Assembly (NCBI GenBank): GCA_914767715.1
Contig: OU612068.1
Coordinates: 9,798,001 to 9,858,000 of the forward strand
From: Membranipora membranacea
Taxonomy: Eukaryota > Bryozoa > Gymnolaemata > Cheilostomatida > Membraniporidae
Reading direction: 5' to 3'
DNA length: 60,000 bases
Under the pieces are notes generated by a model. That model was not told the origin of the DNA and did not search any database. It was given only the letters and a program-made list of their open reading frames with translations. Positions 37,401-51,800 of this stretch are shown here, piece after piece (positions within the stretch are counted from its first letter, which is position 1; each line of letters begins with the position of its first letter). The position numbers and the translations under genes were made by a program.

Positions 37401-40330
37401 CGATGAGTAGTTGTCGTTATAAGCTCTGACATCAGTGGTAACAATAACCAATCACATCATCACTGACCTTAGATTGACCTTCTAGGAAACCTGAATGATT
37501 GTGTGGGACGGGAAAATTAGAGTGATACTCCAAAATACCACATAACCTCCTCGCTATGATGTTAGAAGGAAACAATGATATTATCTTGTCTAGCCAAGGT
37601 TCCCAGAATGCTGCTCAGTTTAATAATTTGAAGTTACCTGGTTTTTGAACTCATTGTTTCATGTTCATGTTCATGTTCCTTATCAAATATCAAATCAGCC
37701 AATTGACCTGATAATCTGAATGTTGTGTTATCCTGTCTTGTTTGTAGGAGACTCTTCAGTCAGAATTAGATATGAATAAAGGTTTAGCTATGAAGTATCG
37801 AATGCTTCAGGGTGCATATGTCGACATGAAGAGTAAAGTGATGGACATGTTTGATGAGAGAAACAGGCTGGAAGCTGGCATCAAAGATATGAAACAGCTC
37901 AAGGGTGCGTTGCTTTGTCTCATGATCTGGTATTTTTATTTTCTGATGATGGGATGGAGGCAACTCCAAATACTTTCACCTTTCCCTGCTACCATCAGCC
38001 TCCCTTCATCAATACAAATACTGCTCTTTGGAAAATTGATGATAGCTATTGTTAATTGCCTAGTCTGATGAGATTTGTGATGAATTTTGTGTTTGCTTCT
38101 CTTATATCAGCTTCATTCAGCATGCAAGTAATCGCTTATAAGAACAAGAGAACTTGTGCTTTTTTATGCTGATTCAAACGCAACATCTTGGTTAGATGTC
38201 TCACAAAGAAAAGTGTGAAACTGCCTGATAATTTTCAGCAATACTGAAAATCTTTAAAGCACTTAGTAATGTTACATACTTCTCTTTCTTCTGATCCAAC
38301 ACCGCGAGCAATGAGCTAATTGAGTCCTTGGCTTTGAGGTCACGGTTTAATTTGAGGACGGCTCATAATCTCTGTGTGGTACTCTGTTATTAGGCTTACA
38401 GAGTAGAATGCGACGAGCATTGGAGACTTATTATAAGTTCAGAGGTATGTTTAACTCTGGAGAGTTGGAGAGGGTACAAGCCGAGAATAGAATCAGTGGA
38501 GTGAAAGTGGCGCGACTCCAGAACAACTTCAACACTGCTGTCGGTGCTATAACAAGTAAGTCAAATCAGTGCAAAATGTTGTGTGAATTTGATGTCAATG
38601 TTTGAACCTATTTCAGTAATCCGCTCACTTTCAAGTTGGTTAGAGTTCTGCCACAGATTTATAGCTTTCAAAACTGAATTGGATCGGGGCCGTGGATGTT
38701 TCTATGACTGTTTTCTTTACCTAATGGTGTGGATTAAACATAAATTCCGTCATAATATGAGATCTACACATTTTATTTGTTGATGAGAATGTTATGACAA
38801 AGTTTCTTTGTATAGCTGTCATCGACGAGTTTCAGGTAATGTATTAAAGTAGGCTAGCATTGTGCAGCTGTTGCACACAGGATATTAGCCTGTCTTGTCA
38901 TGCTTTGTTGTTGGGTGGGGAGGAAACCCTACAACAAAGCTTGCCAAGACAGGCTAAGTGAATACATGCATCTTATAATGTTGGATTCGTCTCTAGTTGT
39001 ATTCCATGTTCCTTTGACCTAAACATAATGTAAAATATCGGCAACATCAAATGTGATTTTGTGATTATGATTTGCGCCGTTGTGCATCATACACCACTAG
39101 AATAATATCACAAGCGCCTTCTGGTGATTAAAATATTCAACTGTTGAGGGTAAATAGCTATGTAGAGGGATTGTGTGGCAGTTAATATATTTGTTTCTAT
39201 TGAATGCTATGCCAAACTGCCTGAGCTCCTATAACCGTGAAGGCATGTCATGAGGAGTTGTGCCCTCTGTTTTGAAGGTCAAGCAACTCACAAACATTAA
39301 AAACCGATAACTTCCCAGTATCAATTTATTGAATAATATCAGATAGATAGGACCAGATCCAGATGTTGAATTATCCTAACCACTCTTATTCAAAATCCAA
39401 TCTTCAGTTGAGAGTTGTGACAGTACAATTTATGCTAGTACATGGCTCTTCTGACATAGAATCAAACTACTTTGTGGAGCTTTGATATGAGCCTATTTCT
39501 TCAGTTGCCCTCTCTCCATACATAATACTCTTTTAGTGCACGCAGCATAGGAAGGCGGCACTGAAATGGGCATATCTTGAAAATCATGGGGTTATAATTA
39601 TTTTAGATTCAGCATCAGCTTCTGCACATAGAAAACCTGTGGGTAAGGGTTTTGTTAGTGTTAGGACTTGAACTTGCAATTGATAGGGGTTGAGGTTGTA
39701 TTCTTTTGTCGATATCCTGTTGATAACTCATTGCGCCTGAGCAATAAAGTACCGTCCACTCCATCCCAACTTGATGGCTCAGAACTTAGACTATGTTGAG
39801 TCATCTATCTAACTATCATGTCTGGACTCTGTGTTAGTGACATCCATGTGTTATAAGTTTTACACGTCGCAAGCTTTGTATTTTTTAAGGAGTTTTTCGA
39901 AACATAATGACAAGACCTCTTTCAAGTGTTATTATTCGTGTTCGTTTTAAGATCTCCTCAATTCTATCTCTGGATTTTACAGATTTTAAATTCAGCTTCC
40001 ATTTGCAACAATTCTGCTTGGGTTTTGCAGTAGCTTTGGTTTGGCTGCTTTGGTGAAGGTTCATTGTTTTTTTTACTTGTCTTTTATAGGTGGAAACAAA
40101 ATTCTAACATGGTCATATTTTTTGTAAGCAATATCAAAACACTGTCTATGCTCCCTGGATACAGTGCAAACATATATGACTGGCACACATTACTAATTCT
40201 TGTTTTGTGATATTTTGCAGAGTTTTTATCCGGTCAAATAAGCGTACTAGAGAAGAGAGACGTTGTTAGAGAGATTACTGCTATGAATGCCGTCAAGTCG
40301 ACATCAGTCACTGATGTCTCAGTCGTATAG
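25467..40330 (+). CDS. Long coiled-coil protein, probably CCDC178
   Basis: Nineteen phase-matched exons: 25467-25701, 25832-25951, 26263-26463, 26878-27192, 27518-27668, 28449-28661, 29001-29127, 29512-29634, 30525-30661, 31902-32085, 33253-33477, 34175-34288, 34500-34601, 34971-36008, 36483-36628, 37204-37363, 37748-37904, 38394-38555, 40221-40330. Full use gives 1339 residues. After a polar N-terminus and a block with C-V-N-K-A-S-S-H-L-E, nearly everything to the end is charged alpha-helical coiled coil (for example EEKLRDRVEHAQTFNDRLTE). The layout and the C-V-N-K block point to CCDC178, but this rests on memory of the family, so no symbol is given. Exon 14 is odd: its first 14 codons are coiled coil, the rest a roughly 330-residue polar, disordered insert with an 18-residue tandem repeat and several possible donors in the same phase. 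The end of exon 14 (GAG|GTCACA) is therefore the least certain junction. Confidence 0.85.
27725..28110 (+). repeat. Intronic repeat, copy 1 (coiled-coil gene)
   Basis: The core at about 27936-28110 carries TTTCAGCCTGTAAATAACAA, then CTCACCAACACAACCCAATA, then TCACTAACAGT and GCATCATGAGCAAGTAATG. The same blocks in the same order occur at 30025-30216 and 32663-32856. Similarity to copy 3 appears to extend leftward to about 27725 (CCCATTATGGCTTATTTATG). Confidence 0.8.
30025..30216 (+). repeat. Intronic repeat, copy 2 (coiled-coil gene)
   Basis: Shares TTTCAGCCTGTAATCAATAA, CTTACTCACCAACCTAACCC, GTTACTCACTAACAGTTTTT and TTTGCATCATGAGCAAG with copies 1 and 3, in the same order and orientation, with scattered substitutions and indels. 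Confidence 0.8.
32166..32264. repeat. Decayed GAGCAACTCC fold-back element
   Basis: Left arm with GATCAAATAAATG...TTTACCTGC...TCACTCCTGCTC; right arm GAGGGGACAACTCTCCAAAT, then ACAGGCAAATTGAATCATGC. It has the order and spacing of the complete element at 18929-19052, with more mismatches. Confidence 0.6.
32386..32503. repeat. GAGCAACTCC fold-back element
   Basis: Left arm AGATAAAGTTTGTTTGAATT, then TGCCTG...GGAGTTGCTCCTCC; right arm TAGGAGCAACTCAGAATGCA, then GGAAGATTTGATCAAATA. The centre pairs CTAGATC-type and TACTAGTAG sequences poorly. Same family as 18929-19052. Confidence 0.75.
32663..32856 (+). repeat. Intronic repeat, copy 3 (coiled-coil gene)
   Basis: Contains CTTACTCACCAACACAACCC, AACATTCAAACATAATTCAA, GGTTACTCACTAACAGTTCT and TTGGCATCATGAATAATG, collinear with copies 1 and 2. 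Confidence 0.8.
32954..33065. repeat. GAGCAACTCC fold-back element
   Basis: Left arm AAATTGGCTGAATTCGGAGT, then TGCTCCCCC; centre ACCGGCGGTGCCTTGCCGGT; right arm GGGAGTGACTCCAAATTCAA, then TTTAGATC. Third copy of this family inside the same intron of the coiled-coil gene. Confidence 0.7.
33139..33170. repeat. (ACATAC)n simple repeat
   Basis: About five units of CACATA/ACATAC in the intron before exon 11 of the coiled-coil gene. Confidence 0.85.
35205..35366 (+). repeat. Coding tandem repeat, 3 x 18 codons
   Basis: Within the long exon of the coiled-coil gene three units of exactly 54 bp encode ISIDKTNRLSHYREPRRP, ITVDQTEHQPHVQGPVRS and NSIEQAKPQLNIRRPRGP, followed by a degenerate fourth start (MIGQQDIQ). 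The shared pattern is x-S/T-I/V-D/E-K/Q-T/A, then a basic, Pro-ended tail. Similarity is at the protein level; the DNA units have diverged. Confidence 0.75.
38885..38956. repeat. Fold-back element, TAGCCTGTCTTG family
   Basis: Left arm TTAGCCTGTCTTGTCATGCT, then TTGTTGT; right arm ACAACAAAGCTTGCCAAGAC, then AGGCTAA. The arms pair over about 28 bp around a G-rich centre. Related single arms are at 13697-13716 and 47567-47624. Confidence 0.8.
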
Positions 40331-41034
40331 AAGCCGACTCAGTTATTATCATGGCGTAGCGTCACCAAGTTCTATTCATTTCACTGCCAATGTTCACCTG
40401 TTCTTCCAAATGAGATGTGATGTGAACACCAGACCAAAACCCATATTATCTCATCTATTGGCGAATCAACTATATGAGTTTGTGGAGCCTACCAGACATT
40501 GGGATGAATTTGTCACAATAACATAAACATTATAACATAGTATTATGATTTGTGCACAGTTTTAACAGAATGCCAGAGAGCAGTTGCACAATGGTACAAT
40601 CAAAGTAAGGTCGATTTGAATGCATTTTTTACTAGTTTTGGCATGACATTTGAACTCTTTATGAGATAGTACTTCAATGCTGTATGACCGTGGCCTATAA
40701 TTTACAATTTATTCCGTCTTTGCCCAAAAACACATGAGAATCCGTCCATGCCTCATTGTTTATTTATACATGAAAAAATTGGAAAATCCGTCCTATCAAT
40801 ATTTATGAAAAAATTAATGAAAACGCTCAATATGAAGAGTAAGATATATATTTTTGTCGACATATTTTGTGCATTGAAAATAAAAAAAATATGAAAATCT
40901 ATCAAATTTCCATCACTTGCAGAATGACCACTTCTTTGGTTTACTGTCACAGCATTTGCCTCTGTTTGCACGTGTAAGCCAAACTGCACACATTTTTGGC
41001 ACATTTATTGAAAAGGATGTAATTCATGAGCTGT
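40331..41034. other. Tail-to-tail intergenic region
   Basis: About 700 bp between the stop codons of the coiled-coil gene (+) and MRPS33 (-). AT-rich; holds A-runs near 40878 and the MRPS33 polyadenylation signal. No other gene seen. Confidence 0.7.
41004..41009 (-). terminator. Polyadenylation signal of MRPS33
   Basis: AATAAA on the minus strand, 26 bases beyond the MRPS33 stop codon, a typical spacing for a short 3' UTR. Confidence 0.6.
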
Positions 41035-42044
41035 TCAACCTCTTTCCCGCTTCTTGGCTCGCTTTCCTTCGCCCTTCTTTGGTTTAACTTTACCCCTGAG
41101 CTCTCTCTGTCTCTTCATTTCCTCTTTAAAGTCAGCATGCTCATCTCTGTAATAAGGTATTGACATGCAAGCTGAAGTCACTTGGATAAGTTAAGTTGAG
41201 AGAATGTAGATACTTCACACAGGAACTGCCACTAATAATTCTAAAGCAAGATAAACAAAATTTAGTTAACCTGTGGGATACATTTAGATCGTAATTGAGT
41301 TACAACCAAAGGGGACGGACAGCGCAACACCCTTATCAAAGAAACGACATGCCAAAATTCTCAAAATATACCATTATCTATTTTTTCCTTGTTACTGTTG
41401 TTTGGAAATGTTTCCTACAGATGAAATTCTCAGACACCTATTCACATAATTGTATTGAGCCGATGTGGCATATGGTAATTGACAAACAAGATCAAGACCC
41501 ACAGTTCACCAACCTGTAAAGTCCCATTTGTCTGAGGTAGTATGTCATTTTTGATAACTCCACATGTCTGGGATAGTATTCGACAATCTCAGGTCTCTTG
41601 TTGATTGGCTTCTCAGAGAATATTCGCACAACCTAAAACCAGTATTAAATAATAAACAGACCCTACATCATACTTGATATACATACCATATTTGTTGAAT
41701 GATTCTAAATCAGCTACAAAAACATATCATTCTCAAACATGTGTCCCTCAACAAAGCCATGATTCGTTTAACCAGACTTTTCAAACGACAAAACAGTAAA
41801 ACTTTATAAACTGAGACCAGTTGACAATTGATTTTTGACGGCAAGACCGTCGTGATCTAATGCTAAACAAATACTAAGGCTATTCAAGATAATGTAGCCA
41901 CTTCTGTTCCTAAGGGTCTTTTGGGATAAAATTGATCACCTTTGGATCATTAGCTGCACTCTTAAGATGAGGTGGTACTTCTCTGAATATTCTTGCAGAC
42001 AGCCTAGCCATCCTTATGGCGTATGCAGAGAGCTGTGACGCCAT
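41035..42044 (-). CDS. MRPS33: Mitochondrial small ribosomal subunit protein mS33
   Basis: Three minus-strand exons (42044-41940, 41632-41514, 41146-41035) give 111 residues, against 106 in human MRPS33. The protein begins [20 protein letters not shown], matching the family N-terminus (LSxYAxRMxRLSARxF). It continues [37 protein letters not shown], and ends in a Lys/Arg tail ([16 protein letters not shown]), as in the human protein. It is a structural component of the mitochondrial small ribosomal subunit. The start is the first ATG after an acceptor-like TTTTAG, so a 5' UTR exon may lie further upstream. The gene is tail-to-tail with the coiled-coil gene. Confidence 0.96.
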
Positions 42045-42751
42045 AGTTTCTAAAACAAACAAAATAAGGCACTTAATGTGAACATAAAACCATAATAATG
42101 ATAATTTGGCGTCGAGTGATGTTAACCTCTGTCACTTTCTGCACTGGGAGGGCGATTCTCACAGTTCCACACTGCAATTGATGTCTGTGAGTATTTATGC
42201 AGAAGAAGCATCATGTATGATCACACATTCTTCTGCGCCCTTATCAGCGATCATTTCTCTAAAAATGGCATTGAAAATTAATTGGTAAATCATCACGATT
42301 TAGGCAACAGTTCTTGGGTCACTATTGTTTGGGCAAGCAAAGTAATATATATAATCGGTACGGCTACAGCCCCACTTGATATTACTTACTTACTTCCCAA
42401 TTAATCCTAGGAGCCAGTTCAAGGCATATAGGATATTAAACCAGTTTTATGACCATTGGGGGTAACTTGAGGGGAGAGATGTTGTCAGAATGTGAGTCAC
42501 CATTACCTATTGAATATATAGGTTTATCACACTGTATAAACTCACATGTAAGCATGGTTACACAGTTTAATGCAAAGATTACGAAAAAAAAAAAATTAAT
42601 AATATAATCTCACACATCAGCAGCAGGCCAGACATAGACTGCAGCAGCAACTGAGGCAAAAAGAATGACCTAACCTGAAGGATACTAGTAAGCACTTAAA
42701 AAAGAGAGAATAAACAGACAGAACACAATATCACATACATAGTACTAAGAT
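42045..42751. other. Upstream region of MRPS33
   Basis: Likely MRPS33 promoter and 5' UTR on the minus strand, bounded by the LINE fragment. Contains an A-run near 42584-42594 but no further coding exon that I can support. Confidence 0.55.
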
Positions 42752-43874
42752 TTAGTCATTGATGTTGTTAACAGGGTTAAGGGGGGGGGGGGGGAAGAAG
42801 ACCTTCACTTGGTCCTTAATTCGATTAAAGAACGAAAATTTCCATGCATTGGTGCGATGGACCCAGCTTATGGTGTTGCCTCTAGTGTTGTGTGCTTTGG
42901 ATGATAACCTTATGTTTTTATTCAATTTTATTTCAAATAGCCCTGCCTCCACCTTGCATAGGAAGAGGGTGTCTAACTCCGCTCGCCTATCAGCTAGAGA
43001 TACAATGTTATTTAAGTTACGGCATTCAGAAATGCTATCAGTTTTATTTAACCTGTAAATCCACCGGAGGGCATTGTTTTGGACCTTCTCAATGGTATTT
43101 GCAAGACCTACTGTGTGTGGCGACCACACTTGGCATGCATATTCTAAAATGGGTTTCACCATGGTCTTGAAGGCAATGAGCTTTGTTTTCTTTGGGGCCT
43201 GTTTTAAGTGTCTTTTTACCATTCCTAGTGACCTGTTTGCTTTGGCAGCTACCTTAGATATATGTGTGTTCCATTTTAGGTTGTAATCAATATGCACACC
43301 TAGATATTTAACAGAGACGGAAGCTGGAATCGGCTCATATCCCAGAAAAAAAGTATGGGTGGGGATTTCTGATCCAAATTGGAGATGACAACATTTAAGG
43401 TTGTTGAACTTCATTCCCCATTTCCCTGCCCAGATATATAATTTATTTATGTCATCCTGAATTAGATTTGGATCAGAGGCAGAGCTTAGGATGGTATCGT
43501 CTGCATATAATCTACAGTCACTGTTTTTAATATCCTCGGACATATCATTTACGTACAGTATAAAGAGAAGAGGCCCAAGAACGGAGCCCTGTGGAACCCC
43601 AGACTTCACAGGAGAGGAGTCCATTCACTGAGACCACAGAGCTTCGTCGATGGAGCCATTCCTCAATCCAGTTTATACAGCGCTTATCAAAATTATACGT
43701 TTTATGTTTATAGATAAGGAGATTGTGTGGGACACGATCAAAGGCCTTGCTAAAATCAAAGCTAATCATGTGGTGCTCATTTTTTTGATCGTATTGAAGA
43801 GTATATGCTTGCAAGGAGTTAACTAACTCCTTGATGCTTGCAAGCTCCATTCTGTGACCGTAGTCTGAGTGCAC
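42752..43874 (-). mobile_element. LINE (jockey/CR1-like) reverse transcriptase fragment, broken
   Basis: Two overlapping minus-strand frames encode consecutive parts of a non-LTR retrotransposon reverse transcriptase. The upstream frame (43874-43545) has FDFSKAFDRVPHNLL and WIEEWLHRR. The downstream frame (43624-42752) has SGVPQGSVLGPLLF, the catalytic YADDT, KYLGVHID and RSLGMVKRHL. The change of frame near 43620 is a one-base indel, so the copy cannot make one protein. The endonuclease, ORF1 and the first part of the reverse transcriptase are missing: the copy is 5'-truncated, as is usual for LINEs. A G-run at 42781-42794 (poly-Pro codons on the minus strand) lies near the 3' end. It separates MRPS33 from GABARAPL2. 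Confidence 0.93.
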
Positions 43875-44044
43875 TATCCACTGCCATCCTCCTTAACACA
43901 GCCTGAGCTTGTAACCCAGTTTTTTTGTGGTACTGGCAAGGAGTACTCCTTGGTACTGGTAGCCACAACCAAGAGGAGGAAAAGATGATGACGATGATAT
44001 ATACTACCAATCAAGGAGTAATAGCTCCCCTGTTACTCCTTGAT
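43812..44044. repeat. Cluster of CAAGGAGT palindromes
   Basis: Three palindromes share the half-site CAAGGAGT: 43812-43833 (CAAGGAGTTA-AC-TAACTCCTTG), 43937-43952 (CAAGGAGTACTCCTTG) and 44010-44044 (ATCAAGGAGTAA ... TTACTCCTTGAT, 11-base loop). The first is inside the LINE coding remnant, the other two just past its truncated 5' end. An (AT)n run follows at 44048-44070. Confidence 0.85.
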
Positions 44045-44784
44045 ATTATTATATATATATATATATATATTGAATCATCTGAGATATCTGTCCTGATGAT
44101 GTGACATGATTTATTTGTTTGGAGATTTCGAATTCCCTGTCGCCAGTACGACTATATTGAACTGTCAGTTCTTTGATTTGAATATTATTTTATGATTTGC
44201 TAGAGAACCTCAGAGCAATGAGTTCATTGCTCAGAGCCTCATGCCCTCAATCACCACGACAAGCACCTTCAAAATTCATGAATCCCTATTTGCAAAGTTT
44301 TTTTTTTCATTTGTGTGTGTGGTGATAGCAAGTGTATGGTAAGGGTTATACTCCAGAGCCCCTCATAACCATCCTCCCATTTCTTGAAAAAATAGGGCTT
44401 TCTACAATGAGCTCTTAGGTTATAATTTGGATTTTGATTGGACATCAATGGTTGTCTGAAACACAAAATTAACAAGAAGATTCTTAAGAAGATTCACAAT
44501 TAAAAATACTCAATAAAAATCTTTATTCTTAAATTTATTATGTATTTAAAGTAACGAGTCAAAAATATAATTATCTTGTGATTGTATGTTGTACTTGATT
44601 TTTTTAACCCCAATAATGGGGTCAAAGTTCATCAAAACATCAACAAACAAGAAAAGGTGACTCAACAATAGTGAAGATCCAGAAATACAGAAACTGTTCT
44701 GCATTTTAGAGCCCTAAGCTCACAAGTAAAGAGCCCAAAAAATTGCAAAATCTGCAGGAAAGTATACTTCAAAAAATCACCAAG
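43875..44784. other. Intergenic, upstream of GABARAPL2
   Basis: Holds the LINE 5' boundary, palindromes, an (AT)n run and a 26 bp palindromic motif at 44211-44236. It should contain the GABARAPL2 promoter; no TATA box is evident close to the start codon. Confidence 0.5.
44211..44236. repeat. CAGAGCAATGAGTTCATTGCTC palindrome, copy 1
   Basis: Inverted repeat GAGCAATGA-GT-TCATTGCTC, 550 bp upstream of GABARAPL2 exon 1. A near-identical copy is at 45419-45442. Confidence 0.85.
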
Positions 44785-48186
<3,402 letters not shown>

Positions 48187-48841
48187 ATAGCTATGAACTA
48201 AAGACAATACTGGTACTCATCTAAATAATTAATGATTGATGCGATTGTTTCAGTCCCAAGACTCAAAAACACAGTAAAATCAATTCTCTCAGGGTCGGCA
48301 ATAGACAGGATAGTATGCAACACTTAGCGTGTTCTATTGGTCTGCAAACATCAGCCACTTTGAAGCAGAATCGCACTGGTTCAAGCATTAAGGGTCAGTG
48401 AGCAAAGCTTCACACTTTTCCATCGTCTTTCATGAGATTATAGAAAGCACTCTGCCCTAGACTGACGCTGCCCTAGACTGACGCTGCCCAATTCTGAGCG
48501 ATTATAAAAGCCTACCAAAAGACTGTATTTGTATTTTTTTAACTGACATCGCATTGTGACCTGTTACTGGTGAAGGGATATTTATGTTTTTAAGACACAT
48601 CCTGTGTAATCACATTTTTTGTGCACTTCTTCATACTATGAATAAATATCGTAAATTAAGCAAGTCAATTTTCCAGTCTTTTTATTACAAAAATAACAAT
48701 CTATGGTCTAGATTGAGTTGTCACATGATAACACAAGTGAGATGTCATTATTTACAAACTATTTACAGAAAAATGTATAATATGTTATTTTTAATTTAGC
48801 ACAACACCAGTAGCACATAACATAGCATAGCATAACATAGC
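48187..48841. other. Tail-to-tail intergenic region
   Basis: About 650 bp between the stop codons of GABARAPL2 (+) and RSRC2 (-). Holds a short direct repeat near 48458-48487 (GCCCTAGACTGACGCT twice), AATAAA on the plus strand near 48640 and on the minus strand at 48681-48686. No other gene seen. Confidence 0.7.
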
Positions 48842-51800
48842 CTAAGGCTTGTTGAATTGCTCATTTGCAGACTGAGCCGCCATCGAGGAGACAACACCTA
48901 GACCCATTCCTCGATGTGTATGAGTAGTAATTCTCGCTAGAGCGTACTCTTGATCAAGTCTAGCAAACATGTCAGATTGTTTTTGTTTTTCTTCCTCAGA
49001 TATATCCTTCAGTTGCACATCACCCTTGATTCCCATCAGCTTTCTGTACTTCTCATCAGCCACCACATCTGAGCCCTGAAATAAGTGTAGATTTAAAATA
49101 TATCACACATATTCATAAAGGGAGTAATCGACAGTTATGGGTTTTATAGCTGTTGGAATATCCTGGTTCTTCACAGTTGAGAGTGTACAATTTTCTAGCT
49201 AATTCTGCAAAAAATTGTGTCGATCTGATTTGCCCCAACTGAGGATATAAAAAACGGAATAGACATACAATTATGTGTGATCGAGTCATGATTATACTGC
49301 AAAGGTAACAATTTCTGATTGGCTTGGGGGGGAATCCCGATTCAAATTGGGCAACACTGAATTAATCTAAATAGAAACCTGACAAAATGTGCAAACCAGT
49401 TACAGTGCTGATGACAATACGCAAGCTAGAAGTCGGATTACCTGAAACTTTTGCACTGTGTGTTCTTTGTTCTGAGCTGCCTTACTCCAGAGCAATTTCC
49501 TCTTCTGCTGCTGCTCAGCAAACTTGAGTGGGTTTATCGCTGCTGGGTTGTAGAATTTAGGCACTGCCACTCCGGTCAGCTCCTCAGCTTTAGCATGCAT
49601 AGCAGCCATAGTCCGCAGCAACGCTTCCTGAGGTGTGGCTGTAACAGAGGATCGCAAGGTAAAGATATAACTACAGCCTTAATAATAAAATTTGATTGAA
49701 AATATTTCAGACAAGGCTTCTTTTAACTGCTGCTGCCACTCAGACAAATGTGTGCTTGTTGAATTCTGTATAGCTCAGTGATAACTAATGGAGGCTTTAA
49801 TCTCAAAATTGTGACCTAACAGGCAAATAATATGCAGACCAGACCCCGCTCCAGATCCTAATATTCGAATTAAGAAAACTCACCCGTTCCTTTTCCTTCC
49901 ATAGCATCTTTAGCAGCCTGCTGAAGCTCTCGTTTCATGCGACTTTTGAAGTCTTCTGGTTTAGCAGGTGCTACAGTACTGGGTGTGGCTATGTGAGCAT
50001 ACTGAGGCTTCCTGTTAGGGTCTCTCCTCTTCTCTCTACTACCAGACCTCCGACGAGATGAGCGCTTATGTCTGCTGCTGCGATCTGTACAATATCAAAT
50101 ATAGATTGACGTGAATATGGTACAATCAAAAGAGTGATGGTTTTACAGGGCACATTGCAACACTTGGCCGATCATAAAAATACCTCCCTAATCTTAGTGA
50201 TTGTAGCATAAGACTATATGACAGTGTCTCAATATGGTGTTTTGTTTCGTTTAGTGTTCCAAATAAATGTCAATCAAGAATTTTATTACTTACGCCTTGA
50301 AGAACCGTGTCTAGGTGATCTGGATCTGTGGCTTCTCTTTCTGTGTCGAGAGCCTGTAAATGAGTGAATAAGATTGTAAATAACATATGAGCTAGTGGCT
50401 GCAACTCTGATAATGCCATGGATTCGGCAATGAAAAGTTTAAAATGCATATAAATATATGAAGTATATCATTATTAGTAAGCCTATGGATCACACTAATG
50501 ATTAACATGCTGTACTGCATGATATTCATTTCAGAAGGAAGCTCACATTACACTATGTATTGAGTATATTGTATATTGTATATTGTACATACCTGATCTC
50601 CTGCGTCTCTTACTTCCGCTGTGTCTTGATCTGGAGCTTGATCGCTTCCTGCGATGTCTCCTACTACGAGAACGTGACCTCGACCTGCGTGACTTTGAGC
50701 GTGACCTGATAAAAGGAAAAGGTTAGGGTTACAAAAGAGACTCAACTATTATAATATGAACATATTATAAAGGATCAACTATATTAGCTCTTTCAAAACG
50801 CCAATATTCAGCTGCAATTAGGGGGTAACCAATTTCATCAATGGAAGTAATTTGTTTGTGATGATAATAAGGGACCCTCATGATCAGGTCATTCCTGGCT
50901 CAGTAAAACAACAAACCCGTGCTGTACACATGAATGCATGGGATACAAATGGATGAAAAACTCATGCAAGAAATTCCGCGGCTTATATTCAAGTATTGAA
51001 ATCAAAGACCAAGGAAGGAGGAAGTGATGCTGTATATACCTGTATGATCTGCGCCTAGAAGGAGATCCACCAGATTTCCTCTGAGGACGAGGTGCAGGTA
51101 CAGCAGATACATCAGCTTTAGTAGGCTTATTCATCTCATCTAAACGCTTTATCATAGCTGCTCTCTCTTCAGCTGCTGACTTTGAGCCGCTGCCAGAGTC
51201 CTTATCTGTGAATCGTAAATACATGAATTACTGCCATGTATGTATGATAGGGCCTATAAGGGGATCATAGGTAATGAGTTAGGATCACTTGAAACAGTAT
51301 ATTGACTATATTGACAATTTCTCCAATCCATTTTGCTTTCATCTATCTTTGTGCTTGCGACAATATTTTACCTCTCAATAATGGATTTCCCAGGTAAAAT
51401 ACACTCAAGTCACGAATCTGCTGATGAGATGTTTGTTGCAAATAGTGTAGTCAGCAATTCCAAAGGCAGAATCTGAGTCATAAAGCCTTTAACTTACCTT
51501 TATCAGTGTTTTCGTCTGTTTTGTTATCAGCCACGGGACTTTTGGAGTGTGATTTAGATCTAGATCTGGACTTTCTCGAGTGTTCAGATTCACTCCCTGA
51601 CTCAGATCCGCTGTGCTCAGAATCGGAGTGAGAGCCCTCATCTCCTGACTTATCTACAGTGTCAGCAGCTGCTGCAGCCTGAGCTGTCTGCTCTAAGAAT
51701 GCCTCCAGCTGCTTCTCCATGTCCTCAGCTGCTGTACTACTACCAGCTGCTCCTGAAACATAAGATATTTACTATGTTACTGACCATCAGCATCAATTTT

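Noticed and set aside
42759-43286. Plus-strand open frames over the LINE
   Set aside because: They are antisense shadows of the reverse transcriptase frame.
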